Shown here: in pieces, positions 47,601-51,040 of the stretch
Layout of the letters: every line of letters begins with the position of its first letter
How positions within the stretch are numbered: position 1 is the first letter of the stretch
Assembly (NCBI GenBank): GCA_951640165.1
Contig: OX621263.1
Location: forward strand, 3,122,501-3,186,500
Direction: 5' to 3'
Source: Pseudoips prasinana
Lineage: Eukaryota > Arthropoda > Insecta > Lepidoptera > Nolidae
Length of the DNA stretch: 64,000 nucleotides
Notes under the pieces: generated by a model
What the model was told of the DNA's origin: nothing
Database searches by the model: none
Seen by the model: the letters and a program-made list of their open reading frames with translations, nothing else
Translations under genes and position numbers: made by a program

Positions 47601-49731
47601 AATAAGAAAATGCGCCGAAGAGATTATGAGGTCATAACGACAAATAACAGGGCCACCCCATTACATCCCGTGGGTGTCGTAAATGACAACTCAGGGATAC
47701 ACCAGGTTCCGACTACCTGGTCACACCAGCACCTCCTGTGTACCATCTAACTGCGGTCACCAACTCGCAGGCCTAGCGCGGTGACTAGGGCAAAACCCTC
47801 CAAATGGCAACGTTATAAAAACCTTTGGTGGAGGCCTATGACCCGCAGTGGAGGATATCAGGCTACTGCTGATGATGATGAAGATGATGAAAAAAGACGA
47901 ATATGGGAAGTAAAAGTCATAATTATTACTCTTCCACTGCAGGGCAAGGGCACAATTCTAATTCTTTATTGCACACAGAAAATATAAAAAGAAATACAGT
48001 TTATGATATAAAGACATGTACAGACGCCAGCACATCAAGCTACCCCAATTTGTCAAAGTTCTTTTATAGATTTTCAACTTTATCACAAAATTATAAGGTT
48101 CACTTTCAATTGGGAAATTTTGACAGATTGGGGTAGCTTGATGTGCTGGCGTCTATACATGGCGAGCTTAACTCAATAATGAGTTTTCTAACAGCAAACC
48201 AAACACAGAGGACAATTTGTTTTACAGGGTAGAACAGTGTACAACATTATCCACTTAAATAAATTCTACCTACCTATATGTATAAATACCTACATACTAT
48301 ACTATATAAATACTACATAATAAACAATATACATATATATATACATATACATAAATCCAATACAAAAAAAATTGAGAGGTGTCAACGGACACTCGGATGG
48401 ACCATAGTTATTTCTTATTTTTTATCATGTACAAGAAACCTGTATACACTCAACAAAAATAATCGTCGCGACACCACACTGTTCAATGCGAAATAGAAAT
48501 GAAAATATCTGGCTTGCTTTCTATAAGAGAGAGAGAGAGAAAGAGACAGACAGAGAAACATGCGCACGTCGCACAGCTGCAAAAAGTGTCGTGACAACTT
48601 TTCGCAAGAATTTTTTCCGTCTAGCCCCCTTTCACAACGCGCGATAAGGAACTTCGTTCCAAAAATTCTATAACTAAAGTTACCTATGTCCAAACCATAA
48701 AAAAGAAATCCATCGCTCTTAAGACCCGATGGTGGCCTAGCCACAATTTAGAGAGGTATCAGGCTCAGGACCGACCGCTTTATGTGCCATGGAGCGGTAT
48801 TTTTCTTACCAATAACATTTTGAGTACTATTACTAAAATACTAATGCTAAAAGGTAAAAGGCGAAAAACTGTCCGCCTGTCTGTCACAACGTATAGTTTA
48901 TAGTAATATCTTCTATTCTGCAATCAAAATATATTAATTCTTTTGTTTTTTTTAAAGTAGAGCAATCGTAGTAGTAAATTATATACAGGGTGAAGTATGT
49001 CGCAGATTCGAATTACCCGAACAACTTTGTGTAAAATCAAAGATTGGTTCAGGGGGCTGTTAGATGTATTTTTTTATATGACTCTCACAGCTATCCTATG
49101 ACTCTTTCAATGCTTCACTGGGCTATAGACGCGACTATATTCTCGAAATGAAGCGACGATAGTAAGCTATGTCTGTAGACCGCAAATACAGTACTCAAGC
49201 GTAGGTAAGTGTTTTCTGCATGGCCCCATGCATTTACAACAAGTTACCGACATCTTGAAAAGCATTAAGCGTACCTTTATTAAAAAAAAAGAAATGAAAG
49301 AAGCCAGAAAAAATATTGCATTTGTTTGATTATGGCTGTTTAGTTTTTGTAATGTGCTTACGTGATATACCTATATTAAATGTGTGAAAATGTTCCTCTT
49401 TGTTTTAGGCGTTTGTTATTGGTCTTGTACCTTTCGCATGCCTTATGGTAAAATATGGCTGAATTGTATACTATTTAACACCATGTACTGAACCCATATT
49501 TGCGAAATAAAGTATCTTATAGATAAACGGACAGATTTATTATTTTTTTACCTGAGATCCATCTTCAGCAGCAGCAGCAGGTTCTTCTACAGGTGCAGCA
49601 GTGGTAGTGGTGGATGTCTTGGAGAAGAATAGAGATGTTGCCTTTACCGCTGACGTGGTGGGAAGTTCTGTGGCCAGGAGCGTCAGAGCTATACCTGCAA
49701 TTAAAAAGAAATACCTGGTTTTAATACGCAT
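18240..49731 (-). CDS. Secreted chitin-binding protein with one peritrophin-A domain (CPAP1 type) and long disordered tail
   Basis: Six exons on the minus strand: 49731-49552, 39887-39663, 36879-36746, 24282-24100, 22257-22183 and 20625-18240. All junctions are GT/AG and the phases are consistent (0,0,2,2,2), giving 3,183 nt or 1,060 residues. Residues 1-28 form a signal peptide (MRIKTRYFFLIAGIALTLL...). Cys119, 134, 140, 150, 163 and 171 make a ChtBD2/peritrophin-A domain (C-x14-C-x5-C-x9-C-x12-C-x7-C). After ~180 come Thr-rich, Arg/Pro-rich and acidic-Tyr segments, some 20 RPRDEI-like hexads (~345-465) and a Thr tract (~745-795). CPAP1 proteins are secreted and bind chitin in cuticle, trachea or similar matrices, so that role is likely here. 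The tail is far longer than the domain. I cannot name the orthologue. Introns 1 (9.7 kb) and 3 (12.5 kb) are packed with transposons, and an antisense gypsy element lies in intron 3. Confidence 0.88.
20030..20390 (-). repeat. Coding 18-bp tandem repeat (RPRDEI hexads)
   Basis: About 20 successive units encode R-P-R-D-E-I/Y/V with few exceptions (RARDEI, KPRDDI, RPRDSI, RPQDES). At DNA level the units differ mostly at synonymous sites, so the peptide, not the DNA, appears constrained. Unit number is a likely length polymorphism. Confidence 0.85.
20715..20800 (-). repeat. RTE-type LINE 3' end in intron 5
   Basis: Reads 'atcatatcagccaaaagacatcaactgctggccaaagg', the terminal RTE sequence in minus orientation, followed by a short piece of coding end. 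Confidence 0.6.
20815..21010 (-). repeat. SINE family B copy in intron 5
   Basis: Minus-oriented. The tail (acacactgccatctgatccc...gccaggactatggcaacc) is followed by a head containing the box B complement (gatcgaacccacgacc). Some divergence from the copy at 32,800. Confidence 0.6.
21144..21172 (+). repeat. Poly-G tract
   Basis: An almost unbroken run of G (one C), within a G-rich stretch. It can form a G-quadruplex and is error-prone in sequencing. Its length should not be trusted. Confidence 0.8.
21300..21690. repeat. SINE C tail plus a dispersed CT/GA-rich repeat
   Basis: 21,385-21,440 matches the family C SINE tail (tatatgtttgtaaagga, gggattaaattcc). 21,480-21,690 carries a repeat with themes 'tatcttcactaacttatatctcc' and 'cgcctcgcccgat', which recur at 50,050-50,165 (minus) and 58,870-58,940. 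Family unknown. Confidence 0.5.
21723..22117 (+). mobile_element. Helitron-like element, type H2 (long, degenerate end)
   Basis: Starts TCACACTAATATTATAAAGGCGAAAG, as does 60,384, and ends in a degenerate hairpin (gcgggtaaaaccgcgg) followed by gtacggctaa instead of the usual CTAG. About 200 bp longer than other H2 copies. Confidence 0.55.
22183..22257 (-). CDS. Chitin-binding gene, exon 5
   Basis: 75 bp between a TTTTACAG acceptor and a GTATTG donor, phase 2 at both ends. It encodes RRRPRPRPGGRPGKKK and then an acidic tail (VDEYEDD). It joins exon 4 (YDYEDR) and exon 6 (YERRPRP) in frame and continues the low-complexity Arg/Pro and Asp/Glu pattern. Confidence 0.8.
22258..23500. other. Intron 4, proximal part, with an unassigned GC-rich patch
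   Basis: Bases 22,830-22,970 are GC- and CpG-rich (gacgttgccgatcttacgccg...gcagcgagcgagcgg) and lie in a short open frame with no recognisable domain or splice context. The rest is AT-rich. The patch is probably part of an uncharacterised non-autonomous element rather than an exon. Confidence 0.35.
23506..23662. repeat. Fold-back element with nested inner palindrome
   Basis: Outer arms of 39 bp (23,506-23,544 and 23,624-23,662) differ at one base. An inner pair of 20-bp arms (23,548-23,567 and 23,574-23,593; one mismatch) lies inside, followed by the asymmetric motif 'ggtcgaaacgtcggg'. A related 'ccgaaacgtcgggtaac' block is at 61,245-61,270. That motif recurs in terminal regions of some Penelope-like and other retroelements; the assignment is uncertain. 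Confidence 0.7.
23755..24070 (+). repeat. Dispersed repeat ending 'cgagtccgactcgcacttggccgg', copy 1
   Basis: Matches the longer copy at 56,005-56,587 through 'gtttgcgcgagagacacttccaaagtgg' and the terminal block, but lacks about 250 bp of its 5' part. Non-coding. Confidence 0.7.
24100..24282 (-). CDS. Chitin-binding gene, exon 4
   Basis: 183 bp, acceptor TTTTTTTTCAG and donor GTAAAT, phase 2 at both ends. It encodes NDALYKATTAATPPPTPS, a run of eight Thr, then SKPPRRRP and tyrosine/aspartate clusters (YDYDDDDYYYP). The first residues directly continue the chitin-binding domain border (WFSR-NDALYK). Confidence 0.85.
24396..24585 (+). repeat. SINE family C, copy 1
   Basis: tRNA-like head with box A (tggcgcagcggctaagac) and box B (gggttcgaatccc), then 'ttgtgtgacccataaacagttgttctgag' and a tail ending near the gypsy insertion. 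Further copies at 43,518-43,627 and 44,868-45,026 (both minus). Confidence 0.7.
24620..24774 (+). repeat. 5' LTR of the gypsy element (155 bp)
   Basis: Starts TGAGGTGTAG and ends AATCCCCTCA. I see no difference from 31,228-31,382. Short for a gypsy LTR; it would hold the promoter. Confidence 0.92.
24775..24789 (+). promoter_or_regulatory. Primer-binding site (tRNA)
   Basis: tggcgacccgtgcc directly abuts the LTR end, in the TGGCGAC... form used by many insect gypsy elements for tRNA priming. The exact tRNA is not determined. Confidence 0.7.
24987..25298 (+). CDS. Small single-pass membrane protein ORF in the gypsy leader
   Basis: 103 codons from the ATG at 24,987; the frame is open a little further upstream without another ATG. 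Residues ~1-33 are polar, ~34-55 form a strong membrane segment (SISIVLIIIATLLGLGALYFV), and the remainder is strongly basic and Arg-rich (WKQYRKCHHTW..., RRSFNRSRDVRGEERERD). No family is recognised. Some insect gypsy elements carry small ORFs before gag, but I do not know a function for this one. It could be an accessory protein, a displaced envelope-type tail or a captured host fragment. It lies 212 bp after the LTR and 325 bp before gag. Confidence 0.55.
   Translation: MCRSNYEKEQIFLNQNAAGSNNADVEQFKLHMSSISIVLIIIATLLGLGALYFVWKQYRKCHHTWIRDQIMQNNFRRSFNRSRDVRGEERERDLRIPMRDIPK
25624..25868 (+). CDS. Gypsy gag, N-terminal part (interrupted)
   Basis: The ATG at 25,624 opens a helical, Lys/Glu-rich segment (ECLKELKSIRKYLIKKGK, RLEETKEIYNRSQEII). 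The native frame appears to continue to 25,868, where an inserted block begins. On the far side of the block (from 26,428) the same frame continues through an acidic stretch into the ATG-containing gag body. The interruption would truncate Gag, since the frame inside the insertion stops at 25,929. Confidence 0.6.
25869..26427 (-). mobile_element. Antisense LINE 3' fragment inserted in gag
   Basis: The block is flanked by AAATTAT (25,862-25,868 and 26,428-26,434). On its minus strand it encodes a conserved LINE C-terminus: DGKRPDGMTLIPW, GRPLVWDATCVDTLAPSH, PFGVETLGPWGP and SIAIQRGNAASILGTLP, stopping near 25,953, followed by an AT-rich 3' UTR. The 5' side is truncated. The 'RPDG...WDxTC' pattern recalls a nuclease-like PD-(D/E)xK core; this is a suggestion only. 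A second fragment of the same family is at 43,928-44,070. Confidence 0.65.
26520..27488 (+). CDS. Gypsy Gag (main body)
   Basis: 322 codons from the ATG at 26,520. Capsid-like helices come first (DLKTACSLIPIMN..., ESGKLLLIKFVLKSRLS, GWRTIDQFGTELEKLFTNL, AIKRFADGLSN). The C-terminal ~130 residues are rich in Arg, Gly, Asn and Gln (SRGQRGRYNYRQN, RGNVRGNF) in place of zinc knuckles, as in mdg1/412-type elements, and probably bind RNA. The open frame extends upstream of this ATG to the insertion edge, so the native protein began at the 25,624 ATG. Gag ends TAA at 27,486-27,488, overlapping pol by about 40 nt. Confidence 0.85.
   Translation: MELDLKTACSLIPIMNSNESNIKTIIDSVEMYADMLSESGKLLLIKFVLKSRLSENAKLRMCDDYKSVTELIKQLKDTLLPKKSFTAIQSRLQSTTQGWRTIDQFGTELEKLFTNLTIAQANGNSENYGVLKPLNEKMAIKRFADGLSNSRLSTIIAARNYDSLKDAIQAAKDEELTSASSSTGENVMQFSHRGRGKSQFNSFQQGQFFGQQSRGQRGRYNYRQNSNNFNTFRRGNVRGNFNNFARGNFRGNNSYYHARTNGTSSYNNTQRGRVHQTSSENRSRFENRGKGNTHRVFYSNQSSNNESVSSNTNPMQFFRSET
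27520..31134 (+). CDS. Gypsy Pol polyprotein (protease, RT, RNase H, integrase)
   Basis: The frame is open from 27,445 to TAA at 31,134 with no ATG near its start, so it is made by frameshift from gag. Numbering from 27,520: protease DTGAS near 15; RT with LDLNQGYYQVAL and catalytic YLDD at ~431-434; RNase H opening IQTDASGTAIGAVL (~578) with MTDHRPL; integrase HHCC finger (HAGVRRM...CVKCQKMK, ~880-915); DDE core Asp in LDVAGPF (~941), Asp in TDRGTEF (~1002), Glu in GALENTHK. The pol frame is +1 (equivalently -2) relative to gag. All catalytic motifs look intact, so this copy could act in trans although its own gag is broken. Confidence 0.93.
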   Translation: MTLYNGNRRYFWLVDTGASLSVIKKDAVPSNSCIIRDETIINGIGGQIQSSGFINLTLTHRDDQHCVDFDIKLHVFDTIPLKADGILGLDFLCHYMTNINLERNIITFSKYGMEYSLLLRDTVDYSNEVLHIPARSESIHYLLLNNALANNDCVIPSKQLAENVFLAGCISRIKNNRVPVKILNSNEHSISLPMFQPEMHSIQDYHICNFKSNQNNLKRAKILLDILKLNHLNVEERISIQQLCSKYSDVFFLPGDKLTTTNVYEQSITLKPNTSPVYVKQYRLPHSLKNEVDKEIQKMIDNDIIEEAKSEWSSPILLVPKKSDNEKKWRLVVDYRKLNDCIVDDKFPLPNITEILDSLSGSIYFSHLDLNQGYYQVALDKESREFTAFTTNTGQYKMKRLPMGLKTSSSAFSRVMSVAMSGLTHDRCFIYLDDLVVFGRNLDIHNKNLTDVLERLRKTNLKLNPDKCSFLKKEILYLGHLVSENGVLPDPSKVKVLQNYPVPTNTDEVKRFVAFCNYYRKFIKNFADITCPLNKLTRKFEPFVWTNDCQKSFEKLKNKLMTPPILDFPDFSDDNEFVIQTDASGTAIGAVLCNKNMKPVAYASRPLNKAELNYPTIQKELVAIVWAVKYFRPYVYGKLFTIMTDHRPLVYLFSMKDPSSRLLKFRLALEEYNFKILYIRGKDNSVADALSRIIITSDSLKQMNDEIILVMTRAEKRRLEFDNQTIKASCSKPNEAWPDQPRVVEVLKIPSNTVEMTFIGCDELEKLRAQNNINEEKECFIYNKNKKILFINLNFRAQFTRDEFVTKLDDFCKYININELCIVRNKEYEDFIKDLLRGIKDNNNWTGPRIFVLRGVRRIDNKEERNYILQDFHLLPTAGHAGVRRMTNNIKRKFYWPGLDIDVQEFVAKCVKCQKMKHCRYIKAPMEITTTASYAFEKIYLDVAGPFEKDIEGNVYILTIQCELTKFIEAYPLKNKETVSIAKALVDNFILRFGIPNAMATDRGTEFVSSVMEQVCKILEINKLTSTAYHHQSIGALENTHKNLGAFLRIHCNGQKDTWSHWLPFWCYSFNNTVHTETKYTPFELVFGRPSVIPSRVSQCIEPLYNPESYPLDLKYKLQVAQQDARNNLILSKQNRKSSYDKYVNNVTYNNGQLILIKNETASKLDIKWLGPFVVLEDLGVNVKIMKNNKPYVIHKNKTKPYIT
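31135..31227 (+). other. Gypsy 3' untranslated segment, atypical polypurine tract
   Basis: A-rich then T-rich DNA (runs of A at 31,173-31,182 and T at 31,199-31,211), with cacccccgagg immediately before the 3' LTR. A classic polypurine tract abutting the LTR is not evident. Confidence 0.5.
31228..31382 (+). repeat. 3' LTR of the gypsy element (155 bp)
   Basis: Identical, as far as I can align it by eye, to 24,620-24,774. Confidence 0.92.
31392..31572 (+). mobile_element. Helitron-like element, type H2
   Basis: Body 'attataaatgcggaagttagtgagtg...cggctaaagcgattttaat', terminal hairpin cgcgggtaaaaccgcgg and gcacagCTAG at 31,569-31,572. The first few bases at the TC end are altered. Confidence 0.65.
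31651..31725. mobile_element. Palindromic MITE (agctaccccaat family), short copy
   Basis: Arms 'gctagcacatcaagctaccccaatctgt' and its imperfect complement flank a short T-rich loop. A complete copy is at 48,010-48,165 and a half copy at 62,075-62,134. Confidence 0.65.
31848..31975 (+). repeat. Dispersed repeat family E, copy 1
   Basis: Recognised by 'gcgacaaacgagca-gtgggtcacctgatggtaagtgatcaccgccgccc'. Other copies: 46,957, 51,548, 54,168, 57,172 and 58,340. Non-coding; the family is very common in lepidopteran genomes but I do not assign it to a class. Confidence 0.7.
31976..32224 (-). mobile_element. Helitron-like element, type H1, 3'-truncated
   Basis: Minus-strand 5' end TCTATAAATATAATAAAATC at 32,224, then the H1 body (tgtacattgaatattt, ggcttcgatatc, tgtctgtttgtctgtatgtatgtccgg). 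The hairpin and CTAG end are missing on the left. Confidence 0.65.
32227..32332 (-). mobile_element. Helitron-like element, type H2, short
   Basis: CTAG at 32,227-32,230 with the complementary hairpin (gccccgcgatttcacccacgtt), and a TC start at 32,332. It sits 2 bp from the TC end of the neighbouring H1 element, a head-to-tail pair. Confidence 0.65.
32445..32597 (-). repeat. Helitron-like H2 fragment lacking its 3' end
   Basis: Body (gtgtaaagtttcattaaactccattcgg, a (CATC)n run) matches 33,420-33,554. The CTAG/hairpin end is not present. Confidence 0.6.
32800..33028 (+). repeat. SINE family B, most complete copy
   Basis: Head with box A-like (tggttggtagatacac) and box B (gggttcgattcac); body 'atatttgtgtgcatgaacatgtctgtttgtcctgagtctgggtg'; tail 'tttgggatcagatggccgtgtgtgaataatg'. 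An H1 mini-Helitron is inserted in its tail. Confidence 0.7.
33029..33355 (+). mobile_element. Helitron-like element, type H1, copy 1
   Basis: Starts TC (33,029), ends hairpin cgcgggtaaaaccgcgg then gcacagCTAG, host T. 327 bp, non-coding. Full-length copies at 36,225-36,542 and 40,099-40,426. Confidence 0.75.
33374..33554 (-). mobile_element. Helitron-like element, type H2, tail-to-tail with H1
   Basis: CTAG at 33,374-33,377 followed by the complementary hairpin; TC start at 33,554. Its 3' end faces the 3' end of the H1 copy only 18 bp away. Confidence 0.75.
33841..34163 (-). mobile_element. Helitron-like element, type H3, copy 2
   Basis: Same ends and body as 16,318-16,645 (ctagctgtgcccgcgacttcgtccgcg ... 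tttatttgtataga). Confidence 0.75.
34164..36224. other. Intron 3, unresolved repeats
   Basis: 34,845-34,935 resembles an RTE LINE end (ctggattcgggcagcgcaagaccagcc). 35,390-35,670 is an AT-rich LINE 3' UTR ending 'gacttacaagcgc...ttaaagtctgcttgaataaaaacc', with relatives at 44,500-44,690, 54,295-54,460 and 61,630-61,920. 35,740-35,780 carries the 'tctcttccagacaacctt' motif also seen at 32,772. No exon is evident. Confidence 0.45.
36225..36542 (+). mobile_element. Helitron-like element, type H1, copy 2
   Basis: TC start and CTAG end at 36,539-36,542. The hairpin is slightly decayed (actcagggtaaaccacgg). Confidence 0.72.
36561..36712 (+). repeat. 5S-rRNA-like repeat family D, diverged copy
   Basis: Starts 'aggttaagtaactaagctcgcggtcagtctaaagatgaccgcc', the sense orientation of the 5S-like head described at 60,945. 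The body 'agtggtttaatttt...gttgtagccattaaacaag' matches the minus strand of that copy. Confidence 0.5.
36746..36879 (-). CDS. Chitin-binding gene, exon 3 (second half of the chitin-binding domain)
   Basis: 134 bp, acceptor CTATCCACAG and donor GTAAGA, phase 0 in and 2 out. It encodes LYHHCLYGTRYDFLCANYTA, FDQKTFICQFVSEVDC and KNSANWFSR. It carries four of the six domain cysteines and the aromatic residues typical of chitin contact. It joins exon 2 after KCQ. Confidence 0.9.
37263..37579 (-). repeat. SINE family A, copy 3
   Basis: Minus orientation. Body 'ctcaatggagactagccaattgtgcggg...tccgatgggacgactagcgacacgaccgg', and box B complement (gggatttgaaccc) at the right. Confidence 0.72.
37665..37830 (-). 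other. Unidentified Cys-containing terminal-exon-like ORF in intron 2
   Basis: On the minus strand, an acceptor-like 'gcatgcacag' near 37,827 is followed by an open frame of about 50 codons (CSSTRVRGMTWAV, GLPYLGCHEDAYRSLVGEY, PTPTTKCQ) ending in TGA. The GCHED...C spacing faintly recalls single-domain von Willebrand type C proteins, but key cysteines are missing. It could be a gene fragment, an orphan exon or chance. Confidence 0.2.
38509..38554. repeat. Perfect palindrome, 21-bp arms, loop TGTG
   Basis: Arms 38,509-38,529 and 38,534-38,554 are exact reverse complements around TGTG. It is the first half of the lesion in the mariner gene. Confidence 0.92.
38561..38654. repeat. Perfect palindrome, 45-bp arms, loop TGTG
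   Basis: Arms 38,561-38,605 and 38,610-38,654 are exact reverse complements around a second TGTG. Six filler bases (cttctt) separate it from the previous palindrome. Confidence 0.92.
39663..39887 (-). CDS. Chitin-binding gene, exon 2 (first half of the chitin-binding domain)
   Basis: 225 bp, acceptor CTCTCTTTTCAG and donor GTAAGT, phase 0 at both ends. It encodes TDTAEEGDESTNSSSKYTG, PQIDYVHDPNLPREL, FNLSDYPFYETVPKPETIDF and KCDGLHDGFYASVAHKCQ, with the first two domain cysteines. The DGFYA segment is the usual conserved start of peritrophin-A domains in CPAP proteins. Confidence 0.9.
40099..40426 (+). mobile_element. Helitron-like element, type H1, copy 3
   Basis: TC start, CTAG end, 328 bp. 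It contains a G run at 40,357-40,374 next to the terminal hairpin. Confidence 0.75.
40848..42250 (-). mobile_element. R1/LOA-like LINE, 3' part
   Basis: The minus strand encodes RT-thumb to C-terminal sequence in several frames: RNRLTFAPHKTYQLFLKGEL, FSFIEHIKSVGEKGKRNFFA, then LQSQRLALIFLCKAYRTVST and ALPVLAGVIPVDLEVQRRAA, and a Cys-His end (ICLCSTSSNEYEQTAHHILWEC). The 3' UTR then matches 1,159-1,587. Frameshifts make it inactive. RT palm motifs lie outside the retained part. Confidence 0.75.
42251..42755. other. Mixed short repeat ends, intron 1
   Basis: 42,265-42,355 resembles the 3' end of the LINE family at 47,560-47,890 (gcgatcgccaacccgtctgcc...ggagacttgttgatgatgatg). The remainder (for example cgcattcgtacctcggccagcgagtacg) is unassigned. 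Confidence 0.4.
42755..42872 (+). repeat. RTE-type LINE 3' end
   Basis: Closely matches the RTE terminal codons and tail (ctgctggatgcgaatagcgcaagtccggcaatt ... ggctgatatgatgatgatg). Confidence 0.68.
42918..43495. other. SINE C tail and ATTCGG-rich degenerate repeats
   Basis: 42,918-43,010 is a family C tail in minus orientation (gtgtcgcggggtactttacaaacatataat). 43,008-43,080 and 43,340-43,480 are built from degenerate ~20-nt words (ccgaatttcgatgtttcgat, attcggcattatgaaaatcgg) with no coding sense. Confidence 0.5.
43108..43208 (+). repeat. TGCATGC-rich simple-sequence cluster
   Basis: The words ttgctgcatg, tgcatgctgcatgc and gcatgttgcatgc recur about every 10-20 bp for 100 bp. Irregular microsatellite-like DNA. 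Confidence 0.7.
43518..43627 (-). repeat. SINE family C, head copy
   Basis: Minus-oriented: 'actatttatgggtcccacaaatagttgtcctg...cgcgggaaccgaaacccc...cgctgcgccaca'. Confidence 0.65.
43928..44070 (+). repeat. LINE C-terminal coding fragment, second copy
   Basis: The plus strand encodes RLIDASHDQRAGLFWGQR and ISIATKRGNAASLLSTFP followed by an acidic end and stop, the same C-terminus as the block inserted in the gypsy gag (SIAIQRGNAASILGTLP). An AT-rich 3' UTR follows. Confidence 0.65.
44586..44646. repeat. Perfect palindrome, 29-bp arms, loop AAC
   Basis: Arms 44,586-44,614 and 44,618-44,646 are exact reverse complements. They lie inside an AT-rich LINE 3' UTR whose relatives lack the inversion. 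Confidence 0.92.
44715..45590 (+). mobile_element. CR1-like LINE RT fragment, interrupted by a SINE
   Basis: 44,722-44,800 encodes an RT block (KAFESLALNTLLNAIEECGV), and 45,075-45,180 another (VWCGVSQGSGCGPTCYLMHV, NSLCRVLQYY). Between them sits a minus-oriented family C SINE (44,868-45,026). A decayed C-terminus follows at 45,410-45,510 and a 3' UTR to 45,590. The catalytic Asp-Asp motif is not retained. Confidence 0.65.
44868..45026 (-). repeat. SINE family C, copy 2, inside LINE RT
   Basis: Full head and tail in minus orientation (gtgtcgcggggtacttt ... gcgggactcgaacccgcg ... gctgcgccacacgtgc). It separates two RT motifs of the LINE around it. Confidence 0.72.
45780..45990 (-). repeat. 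5S-rRNA-like repeat family D, copy 2
   Basis: Matches the copy at 60,945-61,165 (gtcaagccgcc...catctgacatggcttaacgac...ggcggtcacccatctat). Its 5S-like part is more decayed. Confidence 0.6.
46018..46245 (-). repeat. SINE family B, copy 2
   Basis: Minus-oriented full copy: tail 'cccaaactaagcatagcttgtactatggaaaccagataactg', body 'ggacaaacagacatgttcatgcac', head with 'gggaatcgaacccac'. Confidence 0.7.
46351..46374 (+). repeat. (GA)n microsatellite
   Basis: About eleven GA units. A similar (AG)n run with interruptions lies at 48,522-48,550. Confidence 0.8.
46820..47330 (+). repeat. R1-like LINE 3' end, family E piece and another LINE 3' end in tandem
   Basis: 46,820-46,950 is the R1-like 3' UTR in plus orientation (gctattccccaggacatgcctg...ggcttacagaagttgcagtgg). 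46,957-47,025 is the start of family E. 47,040-47,330 resembles 47,560-47,890 (gtgggtatcgtgaaaggcaactaaggga ... gggctgatgatg). Confidence 0.6.
47560..47890 (+). repeat. LINE 3' end with (GATGAT)n tail
   Basis: Contains 'cccgtgggtgtcgtaaatgacaactcaggga', 'ctaactgcggtcaccaactcg' and the terminal 'gctgatgatgatgaagatgatg'. Related ends at 47,040-47,330 and 42,265-42,355. Confidence 0.55.
48010..48165. mobile_element. Palindromic MITE (agctaccccaat family), complete copy
   Basis: Arms 'agacgccagcacatcaagct' + 'accccaatttgtcaaa' and the complement 'ttttgacagattggggtagc' + 'ttgatgtgctggcgtc' flank ~55 bp of AT-rich core. No coding capacity; the superfamily is not clear from the ends. Confidence 0.78.
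48166..49551. other. Intron 1, distal part
   Basis: Contains (TA)n-like and (AG)n runs and a SINE A body scrap near 48,755-48,790 (aggaccgaccgctttatgtgcc). No exon or intact element recognised. Confidence 0.4.
49552..49731 (-). CDS. Chitin-binding gene, exon 1 (start codon and signal peptide)
   Basis: The ATG at 49,731-49,729 begins MRIKTRYFFLIAGIALTLLA, a textbook signal peptide with likely cleavage after TTSA. A Ser/Thr- and Ala-rich mature start follows (SKTSTTTTAAPVEEPAAAA) up to the GTAAAA donor at 49,551. A pyrimidine tract ending CAG lies within the codons for FFLIA; splicing there would remove the signal peptide start, so I prefer the uninterrupted ATG. 60 codons, ends phase 0. Confidence 0.8.
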
Positions 49732-50225
49732 CAATTTAAAATATAATAAGATTTTATTCTCACTCGCCTGCCTCTTCTAAGAATTCTTATTGATAGTATA
49801 TCGTTTAAAAAAAGAAAAAATAATCCAATTTTTTTTATTCCCATATTAAAAAACCCTCTCTTTTAAGCACTAAAACGTAAAGATAATTGATGTTTCTGAG
49901 CAAAACGGTCAGATTTTTTTTTATATTTAATTTTTCATTTATTTATTTTCGCATTTTATTTTAAGTTTTTTATAAGCATTTTAGCCGACATTATAAACCA
50001 CAATATCAGTCTTTTTTGTGTTTATTTTATTTTATATAGTAAAACTCTTTTTCAGTACGCTCGACTGGAGTAAGCTGGTGAATGCGGGACGAGAACTTTA
50101 AGAAAAGTGTGATCGGGCGAAGCCAACGGAAGTGGAGAAGGAGATATAAGTTAGTGAAGATATAGAGTTTTGTTTCGTACATTACTGATGATGATGATCA
50201 TGATGTCTTCACGGCCGAATTTCGA
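49732..50225. promoter_or_regulatory. Upstream region of the chitin-binding gene
   Basis: AT-rich DNA 5' of the start codon. The 5' UTR and promoter should lie here or beyond an untranslated first exon. I see no clear TATA-Inr pair. 50,050-50,165 is a dispersed CT/GA-rich repeat in minus orientation. Confidence 0.3.
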
Positions 50226-50592
50226 GCATGACGGCCAGTCTCAATGGAGATTAGCGAATTGCGCTGGACATATTATAGTGCGCAAGTGTGTCACTTGTGC
50301 ACTATAATATGTAATAACAAACACAGGGGCACTTTCTATTCCATCACTCTCATGATCCGATGGGACGACTAGCGACACGACCGGAAAGAGATCAAGTACA
50401 GGACCGACGACGGCTTTACGTGCTCTCCGAGGCACGGGGGTATAATACCGCCAACTCCCAGACTTCGGGCTGATACTGAGAAATTTCTTTTTACGGAAAA
50501 ATCCCAAAATCAGTTTTTATCCCGAACTGGGATTTGAACCCAGGACCTCATTGTCTGCGGTTGAACACGCTACCTCTAGACCAACGAGGCAC
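50226..50592 (-). repeat. SINE family A, copy 4, with fold-back scar
   Basis: Full minus-oriented copy with 'tccgatgggacgactagcgacacgaccgg' and 'gggatttgaacccagg'. At 50,268-50,312 part of the body is duplicated in inverted orientation. Confidence 0.72.
50268..50312. repeat. Palindrome, 21-bp arms, loop TGT
   Basis: Arms 50,268-50,288 and 50,292-50,312, one mismatch. The equivalent place in the SINE copy at 37,263 has only one arm. Confidence 0.88.
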
Positions 50593-50759
50593 ATTACTGT
50601 AGGGGTAATAAAGAGAGGTGCGAGCACACATTTCTTTTCTCTCTTTCTCTCATATTTACGATTCGTGGATCTGAATTTTAGTTCACTCGTGTGGTCTAAA
50701 GCAGTGTTTTTCAACCTTTTTCATGACACGGCCCCTTTAGTATGAATAAGAGCCGATTT

Positions 50760-51040
50760 GACCGCTAAATTTAAATACGAATAAGTTTAAAAGAATTATT
50801 AAAACCCAATTAAGTAGCAGGGCATATTACAAAATTTCTGATTATTTAAGTGATAAAAGTTCTTGGGATTGAGTTGTTCTGAGTTAACACACATGATTGT
50901 AATTAATCTTAAGTATATTTTATTTTAAAAAAGGATTCCTACTGAGTTTTCTGGCAGTGATCCTGAGTAGCTGCCACGTCATGCACTGCACGGTAGGATA
51001 AAGAAAATATGACGATTCACATAAATGTAAAATTTTTACG
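50760..51040 (+). repeat. CR1-like LINE 3' end, uninterrupted copy
   Basis: Codons for the RT C-terminus (FKRIIKTQLSSRAYYKISDYLS-type) and UTR 'actgagttttctggcagtg...gctgccacgtcatgcactgcacggtagg'. This is the empty-site reference for 37,905-39,640. Confidence 0.6.

Noticed and set aside
49690..49712. Alternative splice acceptor within exon 1 (ttctttttaattgcag)
   Set aside because: Use of it would remove the start of an otherwise perfect signal peptide. The uninterrupted ATG reading is simpler.
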